Assembly: GCA_965249925.1 (NCBI GenBank)
Contig: OZ252260.1
Location: 5,642,001 to 5,706,000, forward strand
Reading direction: 5' to 3'
DNA from: Hoeflea_A sp965249925
Lineage (GTDB): Bacteria > Pseudomonadota > Alphaproteobacteria > Rhizobiales > Rhizobiaceae
DNA: 64,000 nt
Part shown: positions 8,698-17,070 of the stretch, one piece after another
How the letters are laid out: each line of letters starts with the position of its first letter
Numbering within the stretch: the stretch's first letter is position 1
Notes under the pieces: generated by a model
What the model was told of the DNA's origin: nothing
The model's input: the letters and a program-made list of their open reading frames with translations, nothing else
Databases searched by the model: none
Made by a program: the position numbers and the translations under genes

Positions 8698-9723
8698 TCA
8701 ACCCCAGCACTTGTCCATGCCTTCCTTGGTGTCGATCGATTCGACACCGTCGACCGGCTTGTCGGTGACCAGGGCAACGCCGGTGTCGTAGAAGTCCTTG
8801 CCCGGAGTGTTTGCCGGCTTGGTCCCGTCCTTGGCCCAGGCGGCAATGGCTTCGATGCCGAGCGCGGCCATCAACAGCGGGTACTGTTGCGACGTAGCGC
8901 CGATGATGCCATCGCGCACATTTTCCACCCCCGGGCAACCGCCGTCGACCGAAACGATGAGCACATCGCCGGCGCGGCCGACCGCTTCCAGTGCTTCATA
9001 GGCGCCCGCCGCAGCCGGCTCGTTGATCGTGTAGACGACATTGATGCTCGGATCCCGCTGCAGGAGGTTTTCCATGGCTGTGCGGCCGCCTTCCTCGTTG
9101 CCGTTGGTTACGTCATGGCCGACAATGCGCGGGTCGTTTTCATCGCCCCACTTGTTCGGATCGACCAAGTCGATGCCGAAGCCCTGCATAAAGCCCTGGT
9201 CGCGCAGCACGCCGACGGTCGGCTGGCTGACGTTCAGGTCGAGCATTGCGATCCTGGCGTCCTTTGCCTTGTCGCCCAGCGAAGCGGCGGCCCATTTGCC
9301 GATCAGTTCTCCGGCGCGGAAGTTGTCTGTTGCGAAGGTCGCGTCGGCGGCGTCAATCGGATCGAGCGGCGTATCGAGGGCGATCACCAGGATACCCGCG
9401 TCGCGTGCCTGTTTGACCGAGGGAACGATACCGGCGGTATCGGACGCGGTCAGCAGGATTCCCTTGGCGCCGTCGATGATACAGGTCTCGATGGCGGCGA
9501 TTTGCGATTCGGTGTCGCCATCGATCTTGCCCGCGTAGGATTTGAGATTGATCCCCAGCTCATTCGCCTTGGCCGTGGCACCCTCCTTCATCTTGACGAA
9601 AAACGGATTGGTGTCGGTCTTTGTGATGAGGCAAGCGCCGATATCTTGGGCCTGGGCGGAGCCGAGACCGGCGACGCCGAGGGCAAGGGCGCCCAGAGTT
9701 GCGGAAATGAGTGAACGCTTCAC
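8698..9723 (-). CDS. frcB: Fructose ABC transporter substrate-binding protein
   Basis: A 341-residue periplasmic binding protein of the ribose/fructose class. The signal peptide is VKRSLISATLGALALGVAGL...AQAQ, and the mature part begins DIGACLITKTDTNPFFVKM, very close to the rhizobial FrcB N-terminus as I remember it. DGDTESQIAAIETC and VSVDGGCPGVENV are also family hallmarks. The GTG at 9723 is chosen because GGGAGG lies 6 nt upstream; an in-frame extension to 9900 would put a non-signal sequence before the hydrophobic core. It is the first gene of frcBCAK, with a strong promoter at 9948-9976. Confidence 0.93.
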   Translation of the reverse strand: MKRSLISATLGALALGVAGLGSAQAQDIGACLITKTDTNPFFVKMKEGATAKANELGINLKSYAGKIDGDTESQIAAIETCIIDGAKGILLTASDTAGIVPSVKQARDAGILVIALDTPLDPIDAADATFATDNFRAGELIGKWAAASLGDKAKDARIAMLDLNVSQPTVGVLRDQGFMQGFGIDLVDPNKWGDENDPRIVGHDVTNGNEEGGRTAMENLLQRDPSINVVYTINEPAAAGAYEALEAVGRAGDVLIVSVDGGCPGVENVRDGIIGATSQQYPLLMAALGIEAIAAWAKDGTKPANTPGKDFYDTGVALVTDKPVDGVESIDTKEGMDKCWG

Positions 9724-9947
9724 GATGTACCTCCCAGTTGGTGTTGCCGTCACCGATCGCCTTAGCAACGGTTCCGGCGGGTCATGCTTTGCATGCGGTC
9801 GTCCGAACCGGTCCGCAGCGCCGCCGTTTCCAATACAGGCACGGAGCAACGCCCTGTCCGTCAGCGCCTGATCCGTGCGGAGGGGAAAGACCGGTATCAA
9901 GCTCCCTTGCGAGAGCGGAACTGCCGGTTTTGTTCTCCTCCAACGCC

Positions 9948-9976
9948 ATATCAGCGTAAACGGAACCGCTTGTCAA
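9948..9976 (-). promoter_or_regulatory. frcBCAK promoter
   Basis: A near-consensus sigma-70 promoter on the minus strand: -35 TTGACA (9976-9971), a 17-bp spacer and -10 TGATAT (9953-9948). It is the best promoter match I found in the window. It predicts a leader of roughly 220 nt before the frcB GTG. Confidence 0.7.
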
Positions 9977-9994
9977 TAAATAAATCCAATTGAC
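9972..9994. promoter_or_regulatory. Inverted repeat joining the frcB and frcR -35 boxes (probable FrcR operator)
   Basis: GTCAAT (9972-9977) and ATTGAC (9989-9994) form a perfect inverted repeat with an 11-bp A/T-rich spacer. The two arms are also the -35 regions of the divergent promoters. ROK regulators bind A/T-rich inverted repeats, so this is the natural place for FrcR to bind. The regulator assignment is inference. Confidence 0.5.
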
Positions 9995-10018
9995 TTATTA
10001 ATTATCGCAGGCGATGAT
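9990..10018 (+). promoter_or_regulatory. frcR promoter
   Basis: TTGACT (9990-9995), a 17-bp spacer and GATGAT (10013-10018) face frcR. The -10 is weaker than that of frcB. The overlap with the inverted repeat suggests autoregulation. Confidence 0.45.
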
Positions 10019-10082
10019 GTGCCCCAGGAGGAATTGCTGAAATCGGCGTGTACGCGTAGAAAAGGGCGGCAGGGAGGACGTT

Positions 10083-11321
10083 TTGATCAGACAGCCGGAA
10101 GACGGATTGCCGGGTTCGGGCACGCGGATGATCGACCCCGGCCGTGGTTCAAACCAGACCCGTCTGCGCGCCTATAACGAGCGCCTTGTCCTGTCGCTTG
10201 TGCGTCGACACGGCGGTCTTGCCAAGGCGGATATTGCCCGTCGCACCGGACTGTCGCCGCAGACGGTTTCCGTGATCATGCGGGCGCTCGAGAAGGACGC
10301 TTTGCTGGTCCGCGGCGAACCGGTGCGCGGTCGTGTCGGCCAGCCGTCAATTCCGATGGCGCTCAATCCGGACGCGGTCTATTCGATCGGCCTCAAGATC
10401 GGACGTCGAAGCGCCGATCTGGTGCTGATCGACTTTGTCGGAAGGGTGCGCACACAACTTCGGGAGACGTTTGCCTATCCGTTGCCCCACAACATCCTAT
10501 CCTTCACCGCCAAAGGACTACACCGGTTGATGGAGGACCTTGATGCCGCGCAGCGCAAGCGGGTAGTCGGTATCGGTATTGCCGCGCCTTTCGAATTGTG
10601 GAACTGGCTTGAGCAGGTCGGCGCTCCGTCACAGGAGATGGATCTTTGGCGTGATTTCGACTTTACGTCGGCCATGGCCGAGATCACCGATTTGCCGCTG
10701 GTGATCCAGAACGACATCACGGCGGCCTGCGGCGCTGAACTGATATTCGGGCGCGGCCGGGAATACGCAGATTTTGCCTACTTTTTTATCGGCTCCTTCA
10801 TTGGCGGCGGCCTGGTGCTCAATCATACCGTCTATTCCGGCCGGACCGGAAACGCCGGTGCTTTCGGTCCGATCATGGTCCCGGGGCAAGACGGCCAGCC
10901 GGAGCAATTGCTCAACAGTGCTTCCATATTCGTTCTCGAGAGCCGTCTGAAACAGGCGGGGATCGATCCTTCACCGCTGTGGCTTCAGCCGGATGACTGG
11001 CCGGATTACGGCACCTATCTCACCGAATGGGTCGACCTGACGGCACGCAATATCGCGATCGCCATTGTCTCGATCGCCGCGGTCATCGATGTCGAGGCCG
11101 TCCTGGTAGATGGCGGATTTCCAGTACGGGTGCGCAAATCGCTGATCGAGGCGATCCGGCGATACTTTCTACGGCTGGATCGACAGGGCATTCGCGAACC
11201 GGAGATCGTCGAGGCCGGTGTCGGACTGGAGGCCCGCGAAATCGGCGGCGCAACGCTGCCGATTTCGGACCGTTACCTGGTTGACCAGAATGTTTTGGTC
11301 AAAGAGCCGACAAGCTCATAA
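10083..11321 (+). CDS. frcR: ROK family transcriptional regulator
   Basis: A 412-residue NagC/Mlc-type regulator. The winged helix-turn-helix spans residues 25-85 (ADIARRTGLSPQTVSVIMRAL) and the ROK sugar-kinase-like fold follows. The usual ROK zinc motif CxCGxxGC is not present: the corresponding stretch reads NAGAFGPIMVPGQDGQ, so it is a zinc-less member, as several rhizobial sugar regulators are. The TTG at 10083 is chosen because AGGGAGG lies 5 nt upstream; an ATG at 10128 is the alternative. Divergent from frcB, it is expected to control frcBCAK in response to fructose or a related sugar. Confidence 0.88.
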   Translation: MIRQPEDGLPGSGTRMIDPGRGSNQTRLRAYNERLVLSLVRRHGGLAKADIARRTGLSPQTVSVIMRALEKDALLVRGEPVRGRVGQPSIPMALNPDAVYSIGLKIGRRSADLVLIDFVGRVRTQLRETFAYPLPHNILSFTAKGLHRLMEDLDAAQRKRVVGIGIAAPFELWNWLEQVGAPSQEMDLWRDFDFTSAMAEITDLPLVIQNDITAACGAELIFGRGREYADFAYFFIGSFIGGGLVLNHTVYSGRTGNAGAFGPIMVPGQDGQPEQLLNSASIFVLESRLKQAGIDPSPLWLQPDDWPDYGTYLTEWVDLTARNIAIAIVSIAAVIDVEAVLVDGGFPVRVRKSLIEAIRRYFLRLDRQGIREPEIVEAGVGLEAREIGGATLPISDRYLVDQNVLVKEPTSS

Positions 11322-11327
11322 GAAAAA

Positions 11328-11350
11328 GGGTGCCGTCAGAGACGGCACCC
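11328..11350 (-). terminator. Intrinsic terminator for the EF-hand gene
   Basis: A perfect 10-bp stem (GGGTGCCGTC/GACGGCACCC) with a 3-nt loop is followed on the minus strand by TTTTTCTT. It ends transcription of the leftward EF-hand gene. It lies 6 bp after the frcR stop and may also stop rightward transcripts, though the T-tract is only on the minus-strand side. Confidence 0.8.
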
Positions 11351-11405
11351 AGCGGGAAGGGGGGAACGTTCCCGCAAAAACCCGAAAGCGGGATTCACAG
11401 ATGCA

Positions 11406-12380
11406 TCAGATGTCGATCGCCTGCTTGCTCTCGGCCGGTGTCGAAGGACCGCCTGCCTTGCGCGGTTCAGCGGCCTGGCCCGGTTTCTTCTGCGAACGGT
11501 GGTGGCCGCGCTTGCCCTTGTGTTTGCCGCGGTCCGCCCTGGTCACCACGCCATCGCCATTGCGGTCGTTCCGCTCGACGAAGTTTTGAGACCGTGCCGT
11601 GTACTCCTCTTGCGTCACCGAAAGATTGCCATCGGCATCAAGACGCTGAAAGCCGCGAACCATGCGCTCACCGTTCAAGTCCTGCCACATGGTCGAGAAC
11701 TCTTCCAATGTGATCGAACCGCTGCCGTCGGCGTCGGTACCGGCAAAGCTTCGGCCCCGAACTTCATCGAACTCAGCGCGGGTGATTTTGCCGTCCTTGT
11801 CGAGGTCAAATCGTTCCATCAGGGCGACCACACGGTTGCCGCCACGATGGCCGCCGCCACGCATCTGCCTCTTGTTTTGTCCTTGCGTGTTGCCGGCAGA
11901 TTCGTCTGTCCGGGGTGCCGGGCGGGTCAGTTCGCCGTTGCCGTCACGATCGAGCCGCATGAACATGCGTTCAGAGGCGCTGTCGAATTCGGCTTGCGTG
12001 ACGTTGCCGTCACCGTCCCGGTCCATCCGCTGGAAGGCGCGCACGCGCGGCCGTTGGGTGCGTTCTGCCCAGGCTGCGGCGTATTCTTCCCGGGTGATTG
12101 TGCCATCGGCACCGGCGATCGAATTGAAGCGTTCGAGTGCCGCGGCATCGACCTCGTCCTGGGTAATGACCCCGTCTTTGTTGGTGTCGTAGCGCTCGAA
12201 GGCCTGGCGCATGCCGTGCCGCTTTCCGCCACCACGTTTGCCGCCGCCCTGATGGGCCATGCGCTTTTCCATTTTCGGAGTCTGACTGGTGCCGCTCTGC
12301 TGCGCGACGCTGGGCAGGGCCGTCGCGCCCAGGAATGACGTCGCGAGAAGCGTCACCATGATTTTGCTTGTTTTGTTCAT
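11406..12380 (-). CDS. Periplasmic EF-hand protein with eight calcium-binding loops
   Basis: A 324-residue protein with signal peptide MNKTSKIMVTLLATSFLGAT...SVAQ. I count eight EF-hand loops: DTNKDGVITQDE, a degenerate GADGTITREE, DRDGDGNVTQAE, DRDGNGELTRPA, DLDKDGKITRAE, DADGSGSITLEE, a slightly altered DADGNLSVTQEE and DRNGDGVVTRAD. Lysine/glycine/histidine-rich stretches separate the signal peptide, the middle and the C-terminus. The ATG at 12380 is chosen because the signal peptide starts there. It is probably a periplasmic Ca2+-binding or Ca2+-sensing protein. It is divergent from an OmpR-type two-component system, so it is a likely target of that system. A specific function is not known. 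Confidence 0.88.
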   Translation of the reverse strand: MNKTSKIMVTLLATSFLGATALPSVAQQSGTSQTPKMEKRMAHQGGGKRGGGKRHGMRQAFERYDTNKDGVITQDEVDAAALERFNSIAGADGTITREEYAAAWAERTQRPRVRAFQRMDRDGDGNVTQAEFDSASERMFMRLDRDGNGELTRPAPRTDESAGNTQGQNKRQMRGGGHRGGNRVVALMERFDLDKDGKITRAEFDEVRGRSFAGTDADGSGSITLEEFSTMWQDLNGERMVRGFQRLDADGNLSVTQEEYTARSQNFVERNDRNGDGVVTRADRGKHKGKRGHHRSQKKPGQAAEPRKAGGPSTPAESKQAIDI

Positions 12381-12463
12381 CGCTCCGGTCCTTTCGGTTT
12401 TGCTGCGATGGGTTTCAGGTAAGCCGAGCATGCCGCAAAACGAAGGCATGAAAAGCATCAAAC

Positions 12464-12511
12464 TGTCGCCAAATGTCGCTGCCGTGCCGCCCGTTACATT
12501 TTGTGACAATT
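12464..12511. promoter_or_regulatory. Direct repeats in the EF-hand/response-regulator promoter region
   Basis: TGTCGC occurs at 12464-12469 and 12474-12479, and ACATTT/ACAATT at 12496 and 12506, both pairs at exactly 10-bp spacing. OmpR/PhoB-type regulators bind tandem half-sites 10-11 bp apart, so these are candidate sites for the adjacent regulator. Short repeats like these could arise by chance. Confidence 0.3.
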
Positions 12512-12590
12512 TCGATTTTTCGAATGTCTCATAAGCATCTAACTGGTAGCAGTATCGGCACACCATGCCGTGCACGCGGAGAAATCTGCC

Positions 12591-13319
12591 ATGGGCGAAG
12601 CCAGTTCACACATCCTCGTCGTCGACGACCATCGCGATATTCGCGAAGCTCTGGCGCGGTATCTTGTTAAGAATGGCCTGCGCGCCTCGATCGCCGACAG
12701 CGCGGCGCAAGCCCGCAAGATGTTGAACGCATCGGCCGTCGACCTGGTGGTGCTCGATATCATGATGCCCGGCGAAGACGGGCTGTCGCTCTGCCGCCAC
12801 CTGGTGGAAAGCGATGGTCCGCCGGTCATTCTCCTGACCGCCATGGCCGAGGATACCGACCGGGTGGTCGGGCTCGAAATCGGTGCCGACGATTACGTCA
12901 CCAAACCCTTCAATCCGCGCGAACTGCTGGCGCGTATTCGCGCCGTGTTGCGCCGGACATCCTTAGTGCCGAAGGAGCGCGACCCGATCTCCGGCGATCG
13001 TCTGACCTTTGCCGATTGGACTCTGGACCTCAATCGTCAGCACCTCGTCGGCATCGACGGTGTCATCACCCCGTTGTCGACGGGTGAGTTCCAGTTGCTT
13101 GTCGCCTTTGTCAAGCGCCCGAAAATGGTGCTTTCCCGGGATCAACTGCTGGATCTGACCTCCGGCCGCTCACCCAACATATTTGACCGGTCGATCGACA
13201 ATCAGGTCAGCCGTTTGCGCCGCAAGATCGAGGCCAACGCAAAGCAGCCGGAACTGATCAAGACGGTTTGGGGCGGCGGTTACAAGTTTACCGCGGACGT
13301 CAGGGATCCGGACGCATGA
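12591..13319 (+). CDS. Two-component response regulator, OmpR family
   Basis: A 242-residue regulator. The receiver domain has the acidic pair VVDDH near residue 11, the phosphoacceptor in VVLDIMMPGEDG near 55, LLTAM, and the lysine in TKPFNPREL near 106. The C-terminal winged helix of the OmpR/PhoB type ends with DNQVSRLRRKIE and VWGGGYKFTA. The ATG at 12591 is chosen over a GTG at 12570 because GGAG lies 8-9 nt before it. Its stop overlaps the kinase start by ATGA. It likely controls the divergent EF-hand gene. Confidence 0.92.
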   Translation: MGEASSHILVVDDHRDIREALARYLVKNGLRASIADSAAQARKMLNASAVDLVVLDIMMPGEDGLSLCRHLVESDGPPVILLTAMAEDTDRVVGLEIGADDYVTKPFNPRELLARIRAVLRRTSLVPKERDPISGDRLTFADWTLDLNRQHLVGIDGVITPLSTGEFQLLVAFVKRPKMVLSRDQLLDLTSGRSPNIFDRSIDNQVSRLRRKIEANAKQPELIKTVWGGGYKFTADVRDPDA

Positions 13320-14776
13320 AGTGGCGTGACCTGACGCTTGTGCCGCGCAGCCTGGCCGGCCAGTTGATAGCGCTGATCCTGACCGCCATTATCGTGTCAC
13401 AGCTATTCACACTGTGGCTGTTCACCGACGAGCGGCGGGCTGCCCTGTTGGAACTGGCTGGCGGCACTGTTGTTTCCCGAACCGCTGCCCTGGTCGAACT
13501 CCTGGACGATACGCCTCCGCAACTGCACGAACAGATCCGCAACGCCGCATCGAGTCCGTTGCTTTACTACTGGATATCGGCTCGGCCGGCGCTCGAGGAA
13601 ACCGGCTCCGGCCCGGTGGATCTGCGGATACGGCACAATTTGCAGCGCGAACTGGGCGAGCACAGGGTCATCCGGAGCAAAGTCGGCCGCAATATCACGG
13701 TGCCGCGCTATCACCGGCCGGGGCGAACAGCCCGACAGAGGGAGATTTTGCAGAACAGAACCGGCGCTCAGACCAGAACCAGCGCACAGAGCAGAACCGA
13801 CAAACGGCGGAACATTCCGCTAATCGTCGCGATGTCGGTGCAGCTGGATAGCGGTCAGTGGCTGAACATGGCTTCCCGGGTCAACTTCCAGCGCACCTCA
13901 TTGATCCGAACCTTCATCACGGTCGGCATCATGGCGGTGGCCGTCATTATCATCATCGCTCTGACCGTGCGACGGTTAACGCGGCCTTTGAAGGGCCTGG
14001 CGCAAGCGGCCGACCAGTTGGGACGAGGCGACGAGGCTGCCCATCTGACGGAAGCCGGACCGCCGGAAGTCAGGGGCGCGATCCGCGCCTTCAACGTGAT
14101 GCAGGAGCGGCTGACCCGCTTCATCCGCGACCGCACGGCCATGTTGGCGGCGATTAGCCATGACCTGCGCACACCCATCACCTCGTTGCGGATTCGCGCC
14201 GAATTCATCGAGGACGAGGAAAACCGAAATCGCGTTATTCAAACCCTTGATGAGATGCAGCGCATGGTCGAGGCAACCCTGGCCTTCGCCAAGGATGAGG
14301 CCAACCGGGAAACAAGCAGCCGCGTCGACCTGGGCGAATTCCTCGATGCCATTGTCACCGATTATCAGGATATGAAACAGCCGGTGACGCTCGACGGTGC
14401 GACCGGTTCCGGCCGCCTGGTGCTTGCCTGTCGCCCGATTGCGATGCGACGGGCATTGCGAAACCTGATCGACAATGCGGTGCGGTACGGCGAGGCGGCG
14501 CAAGTCCGCTACGCGGCGGACGCCGATCATGTCACCATTACCATTACGGACCGTGGCCCGGGCATTCCGGCCGAACAACTGGAGCGCGTTTTCGAGCCCT
14601 TCCTGCGCCTCGAAACCTCACGCAGCGAAGATACCGGCGGCATCGGTTTGGGGCTGGCAATCGCCCGCTCCAACATCCACGCCCATGGCGGTACACTGAC
14701 CCTGGCCAACGCGCCGGAAGGCGGCCTCGTCGTTACCGTAACATTGCCTCGGGCCGGTACCCCAACCAGTAATTGA
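13316..14776 (+). CDS. Sensor histidine kinase
   Basis: A 486-residue membrane kinase. Transmembrane helix 1 lies at about residues 13-35 and helix 2 near 198-218. Between them is a periplasmic sensor of about 160 residues that includes an Arg/Thr/Gln-rich stretch (NRTGAQTRTSAQSRTDKRR). HAMP follows (RLTRPLKGLAQAADQLGRG), then HisKA with the phosphoacceptor in ISHDLRTPI near residue 281, and HATPase_c with the N box NLIDNAVRYG, G1 DRGPGIP and G2 GIGLGLAIA. All catalytic boxes are intact. It pairs with the overlapping response regulator. Confidence 0.93.
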   Translation: MKWRDLTLVPRSLAGQLIALILTAIIVSQLFTLWLFTDERRAALLELAGGTVVSRTAALVELLDDTPPQLHEQIRNAASSPLLYYWISARPALEETGSGPVDLRIRHNLQRELGEHRVIRSKVGRNITVPRYHRPGRTARQREILQNRTGAQTRTSAQSRTDKRRNIPLIVAMSVQLDSGQWLNMASRVNFQRTSLIRTFITVGIMAVAVIIIIALTVRRLTRPLKGLAQAADQLGRGDEAAHLTEAGPPEVRGAIRAFNVMQERLTRFIRDRTAMLAAISHDLRTPITSLRIRAEFIEDEENRNRVIQTLDEMQRMVEATLAFAKDEANRETSSRVDLGEFLDAIVTDYQDMKQPVTLDGATGSGRLVLACRPIAMRRALRNLIDNAVRYGEAAQVRYAADADHVTITITDRGPGIPAEQLERVFEPFLRLETSRSEDTGGIGLGLAIARSNIHAHGGTLTLANAPEGGLVVTVTLPRAGTPTSN

Positions 14777-14808
14777 CCGTCCCATTGCTGAGTTGGGTAC
14801 AATGGCAC

Positions 14809-15498
14809 TCAACCGCAGTAGCCAAGTCGAAAACCGACGCCGTGGACCGTTTCAATGGCGCTGGTGCAACCAAGCGCCGCGAGTTTCGCACGAATGTTTC
14901 GGATGTGGCTGTCTATGGTTCGGTCGGACACATGGATGTTGCCGTCGTAGGCCATGGTCATGATCTGGTCCCGCGAAAACACCTGGTGTGGAGACGCCAT
15001 GAGGCTACGCAATATGGCGAACTCCAGCGCGGTTAATCGCGCGTCCGCACCAGCGAACTCCGCGGCGTGTCGGCGGCTGTCCAGTCGCAATGCGCCGTGC
15101 GCAAGCGGCTCGGTCGTGATGGCGGAATTGATACGGTCCGTGCGCTTCAGAATCGCCCGGATCCTGGCGACGAGTTCGCGCGGACTGAACGGTTTCGTGA
15201 CGTAATCGTCGCCGCCGATCTCAAGACCAACGATGCGGTCGATTTCCTCATCGCGTGCTGAAAGGAACAGGATTGGGATCTCGGAGGATTTGCGAACACG
15301 ACGGCACATTTCAAGGCCATCCATTTCAGGCATGCCGACATCAAGCACGATCAGGTCTGGCGGATCGATGACAAAGTGGGCGATTCCCTTGTAGCCATCG
15401 GCGGCTGTCGCAACAGTCATGCCGGCCTGTTCCAGCGCATAACCGATCACATCACGAATATGCGGATCATCGTCCACCACAAGGATCTTGGCCGCCAA
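14809..15498 (-). CDS. Response regulator of OmpR family without an adjacent kinase
   Basis: A 229-residue regulator with a receiver (VVDDDPHIR, phosphoacceptor in IVLDVGMPEMDG, KPFSPREL) and an OmpR-type winged helix (TIDSHIRNIRAKL, VHGVGFRLGY). The start is a TTG at 15498; it is supported by GGAG 8 nt upstream and by the receiver beginning immediately. It follows the DUF4173 gene by 3 bp, clearly in one operon. No histidine kinase follows: the next gene is the convergent end of the other two-component system, 32 bp away. Confidence 0.9.
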   Translation of the reverse strand: MAAKILVVDDDPHIRDVIGYALEQAGMTVATAADGYKGIAHFVIDPPDLIVLDVGMPEMDGLEMCRRVRKSSEIPILFLSARDEEIDRIVGLEIGGDDYVTKPFSPRELVARIRAILKRTDRINSAITTEPLAHGALRLDSRRHAAEFAGADARLTALEFAILRSLMASPHQVFSRDQIMTMAYDGNIHVSDRTIDSHIRNIRAKLAALGCTSAIETVHGVGFRLGYCG

Positions 15499-15501
15499 CG
15501 G

Positions 15502-17070
15502 TTATCTCCATCTGGAAAAGGGCACGGAATTCGACGGGACGTATCTGGCAGTCTTTAAATACTGCATGAGCCGTGCCCGCCGAAATGTCCAGCTTCGCCA
15601 GTTGCCGGTGGAGCGTATGAAGCGGATTGCCGTAAGCCGTATGCTTCTCTTAATAGCCGGATCGACGGTGCCGCCTTGGGCCTCCACGTCGGTGATGTAC
15701 CGATTCAGTGCCGGGAGCGTCTCAGGACCAAGCCGCAGCAGATAGCTTATGTCCAGCGAGGTTCCCCGGCCTGACAACTCAAAACTGTGCGCAACGTTGT
15801 ACCTGGCGACAATGTCCGTCATGTTTAAGAGACTGCACACGTAGAGTGTCAGGACAAGCATGCGCATGTTCCAGGCAATCAGCCATCCATTGGTTCGGTT
15901 GAAAAACACCCGAATCAGGATCAATACCAGTCCGACCACAACCAGGGCCATCCAGATCAGCGCTGCCAACCGGAGCAACGTCAAGGAATACTCTGCAACG
16001 TAGAGATCCAGTCGCAGTATGGACGATATCACCAGCAGGACGTTCTGCCCGGCAAAGATCAATACAAGCGCTCGGGTGAGCGGCCGTTTTTCGGTTTCGC
16101 TGCCGGGCCGCAAGGCGATCAGTACAAAACCTCCGGCAAGCAGGGCGGTCGCGACAAGCGGATAGGCCCCACGGTGGGCGTAGGCAGCATACGTCATACC
16201 GTCAGGCAGAGTGGCCCCGCCCCACAAATAGATGAGATCCAACACGCTTTGCACAGCGAACAGGGCGTTGAACAGCAGCAGAGATCGGGTGATAGCGACG
16301 GATCCGACAATCCCGTTGTGATCCGAGTGTCCGGTTTGTTCGATCCGATCATCGTTTGCCGTGAGGAGTCCCAGGAAAGCCAAGATCCTCCGGAGCGGCA
16401 TGCACCGGAAACGCGGCAAACGGATTTGCAGAAAAGGCCAACAGAATACGGCGATCAGGACCCAGAACGCAGCCCGCCAGAATTCCAGTGTTTCGATAAA
16501 CGCCAACAAAAGCAGGTCGACGCTGGCGATCCAGTCTTCGATGATGGGATTCGCAGACCGGAACAGGACAACGAACACCAATCCAACGCCAATCGGCAGA
16601 ACCCAGCTGATCCAATGGATCGGAGCCAGTTGCCGAGCCCTGATGTGCCTTGTCATCGCAATAATTGCCGACGGCAGACGAACCGGTCCGCTCACGAGCA
16701 ACAGTATGATCTGCCCGCCCGTTAGAGGTGCGCCGTATGCCATCAGCGTGCTCAAGGCCAAACCGATGGTACCAATCATCAGCGACAGCCAACTGAACGC
16801 TTCGCTCAGTGGTATCAGCGAAACGATCAGAATAGGGATGCTGGTGAGACGACCCGGTGGCACCGGCAGCCGCCATTCGTTGGCGATAGGCACACAGATT
16901 GCCATGAGCAGCAGGAAAATCGCGTAGGAGATCCCGGGCAGGTATCCAAAAAGCAATCGGTCGGCTGCAATGATCAACAGGACCGCACACATCCATGCCT
17001 TCCATGGAATGCTGCCGACTACCGCGATGGTTGTCTGGTCATTATTTGCAGTCGCCTCATTTGAATTCAT
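15502..17070 (-). CDS. DUF4173-type integral membrane protein
   Basis: A 522-residue polytopic membrane protein with about a dozen hydrophobic segments after a short polar N-terminus. The stretches VFFNRTNGWLIAWNMRM and LNMTDIVARYNVAHSF near residues 405-445 are typical of the DUF4173 (DUF4153-like) family. The ATG at 17070 has GGAG 6 nt upstream. It is cotranscribed with a response regulator, a common pairing for this family. The function is unknown; a role in sensing or envelope signalling is only suggested by context. Confidence 0.8.
   Translation of the reverse strand: MNSNEATANNDQTTIAVVGSIPWKAWMCAVLLIIAADRLLFGYLPGISYAIFLLLMAICVPIANEWRLPVPPGRLTSIPILIVSLIPLSEAFSWLSLMIGTIGLALSTLMAYGAPLTGGQIILLLVSGPVRLPSAIIAMTRHIRARQLAPIHWISWVLPIGVGLVFVVLFRSANPIIEDWIASVDLLLLAFIETLEFWRAAFWVLIAVFCWPFLQIRLPRFRCMPLRRILAFLGLLTANDDRIEQTGHSDHNGIVGSVAITRSLLLFNALFAVQSVLDLIYLWGGATLPDGMTYAAYAHRGAYPLVATALLAGGFVLIALRPGSETEKRPLTRALVLIFAGQNVLLVISSILRLDLYVAEYSLTLLRLAALIWMALVVVGLVLILIRVFFNRTNGWLIAWNMRMLVLTLYVCSLLNMTDIVARYNVAHSFELSGRGTSLDISYLLRLGPETLPALNRYITDVEAQGGTVDPAIKRSIRLTAIRFIRSTGNWRSWTFRRARLMQYLKTARYVPSNSVPFSRWR

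Larger units (their letters stand above)
9724..10082. other. frcB-frcR divergent intergenic region
   Basis: A 359-bp region between divergent genes. It contains a long frcB leader of about 220 nt (9724-9947), the two back-to-back promoters described separately, and the frcR ribosome-binding site AGGGAGG at 10071-10077. No small gene is convincing in it. Confidence 0.7.

Noticed and set aside
8629..9714. Long open frame antisense to frcB
   Set aside because: It mirrors the frcB codons, has no family resemblance and no good start. High GC content makes such antisense frames common here, as at 36736-38034 against the FadH-like gene.
9724..9900. N-terminal extension of FrcB
   Set aside because: It would precede the signal peptide with 59 polar residues; the GTG at 9723 has a proper GGGAGG and matches FrcB proteins.
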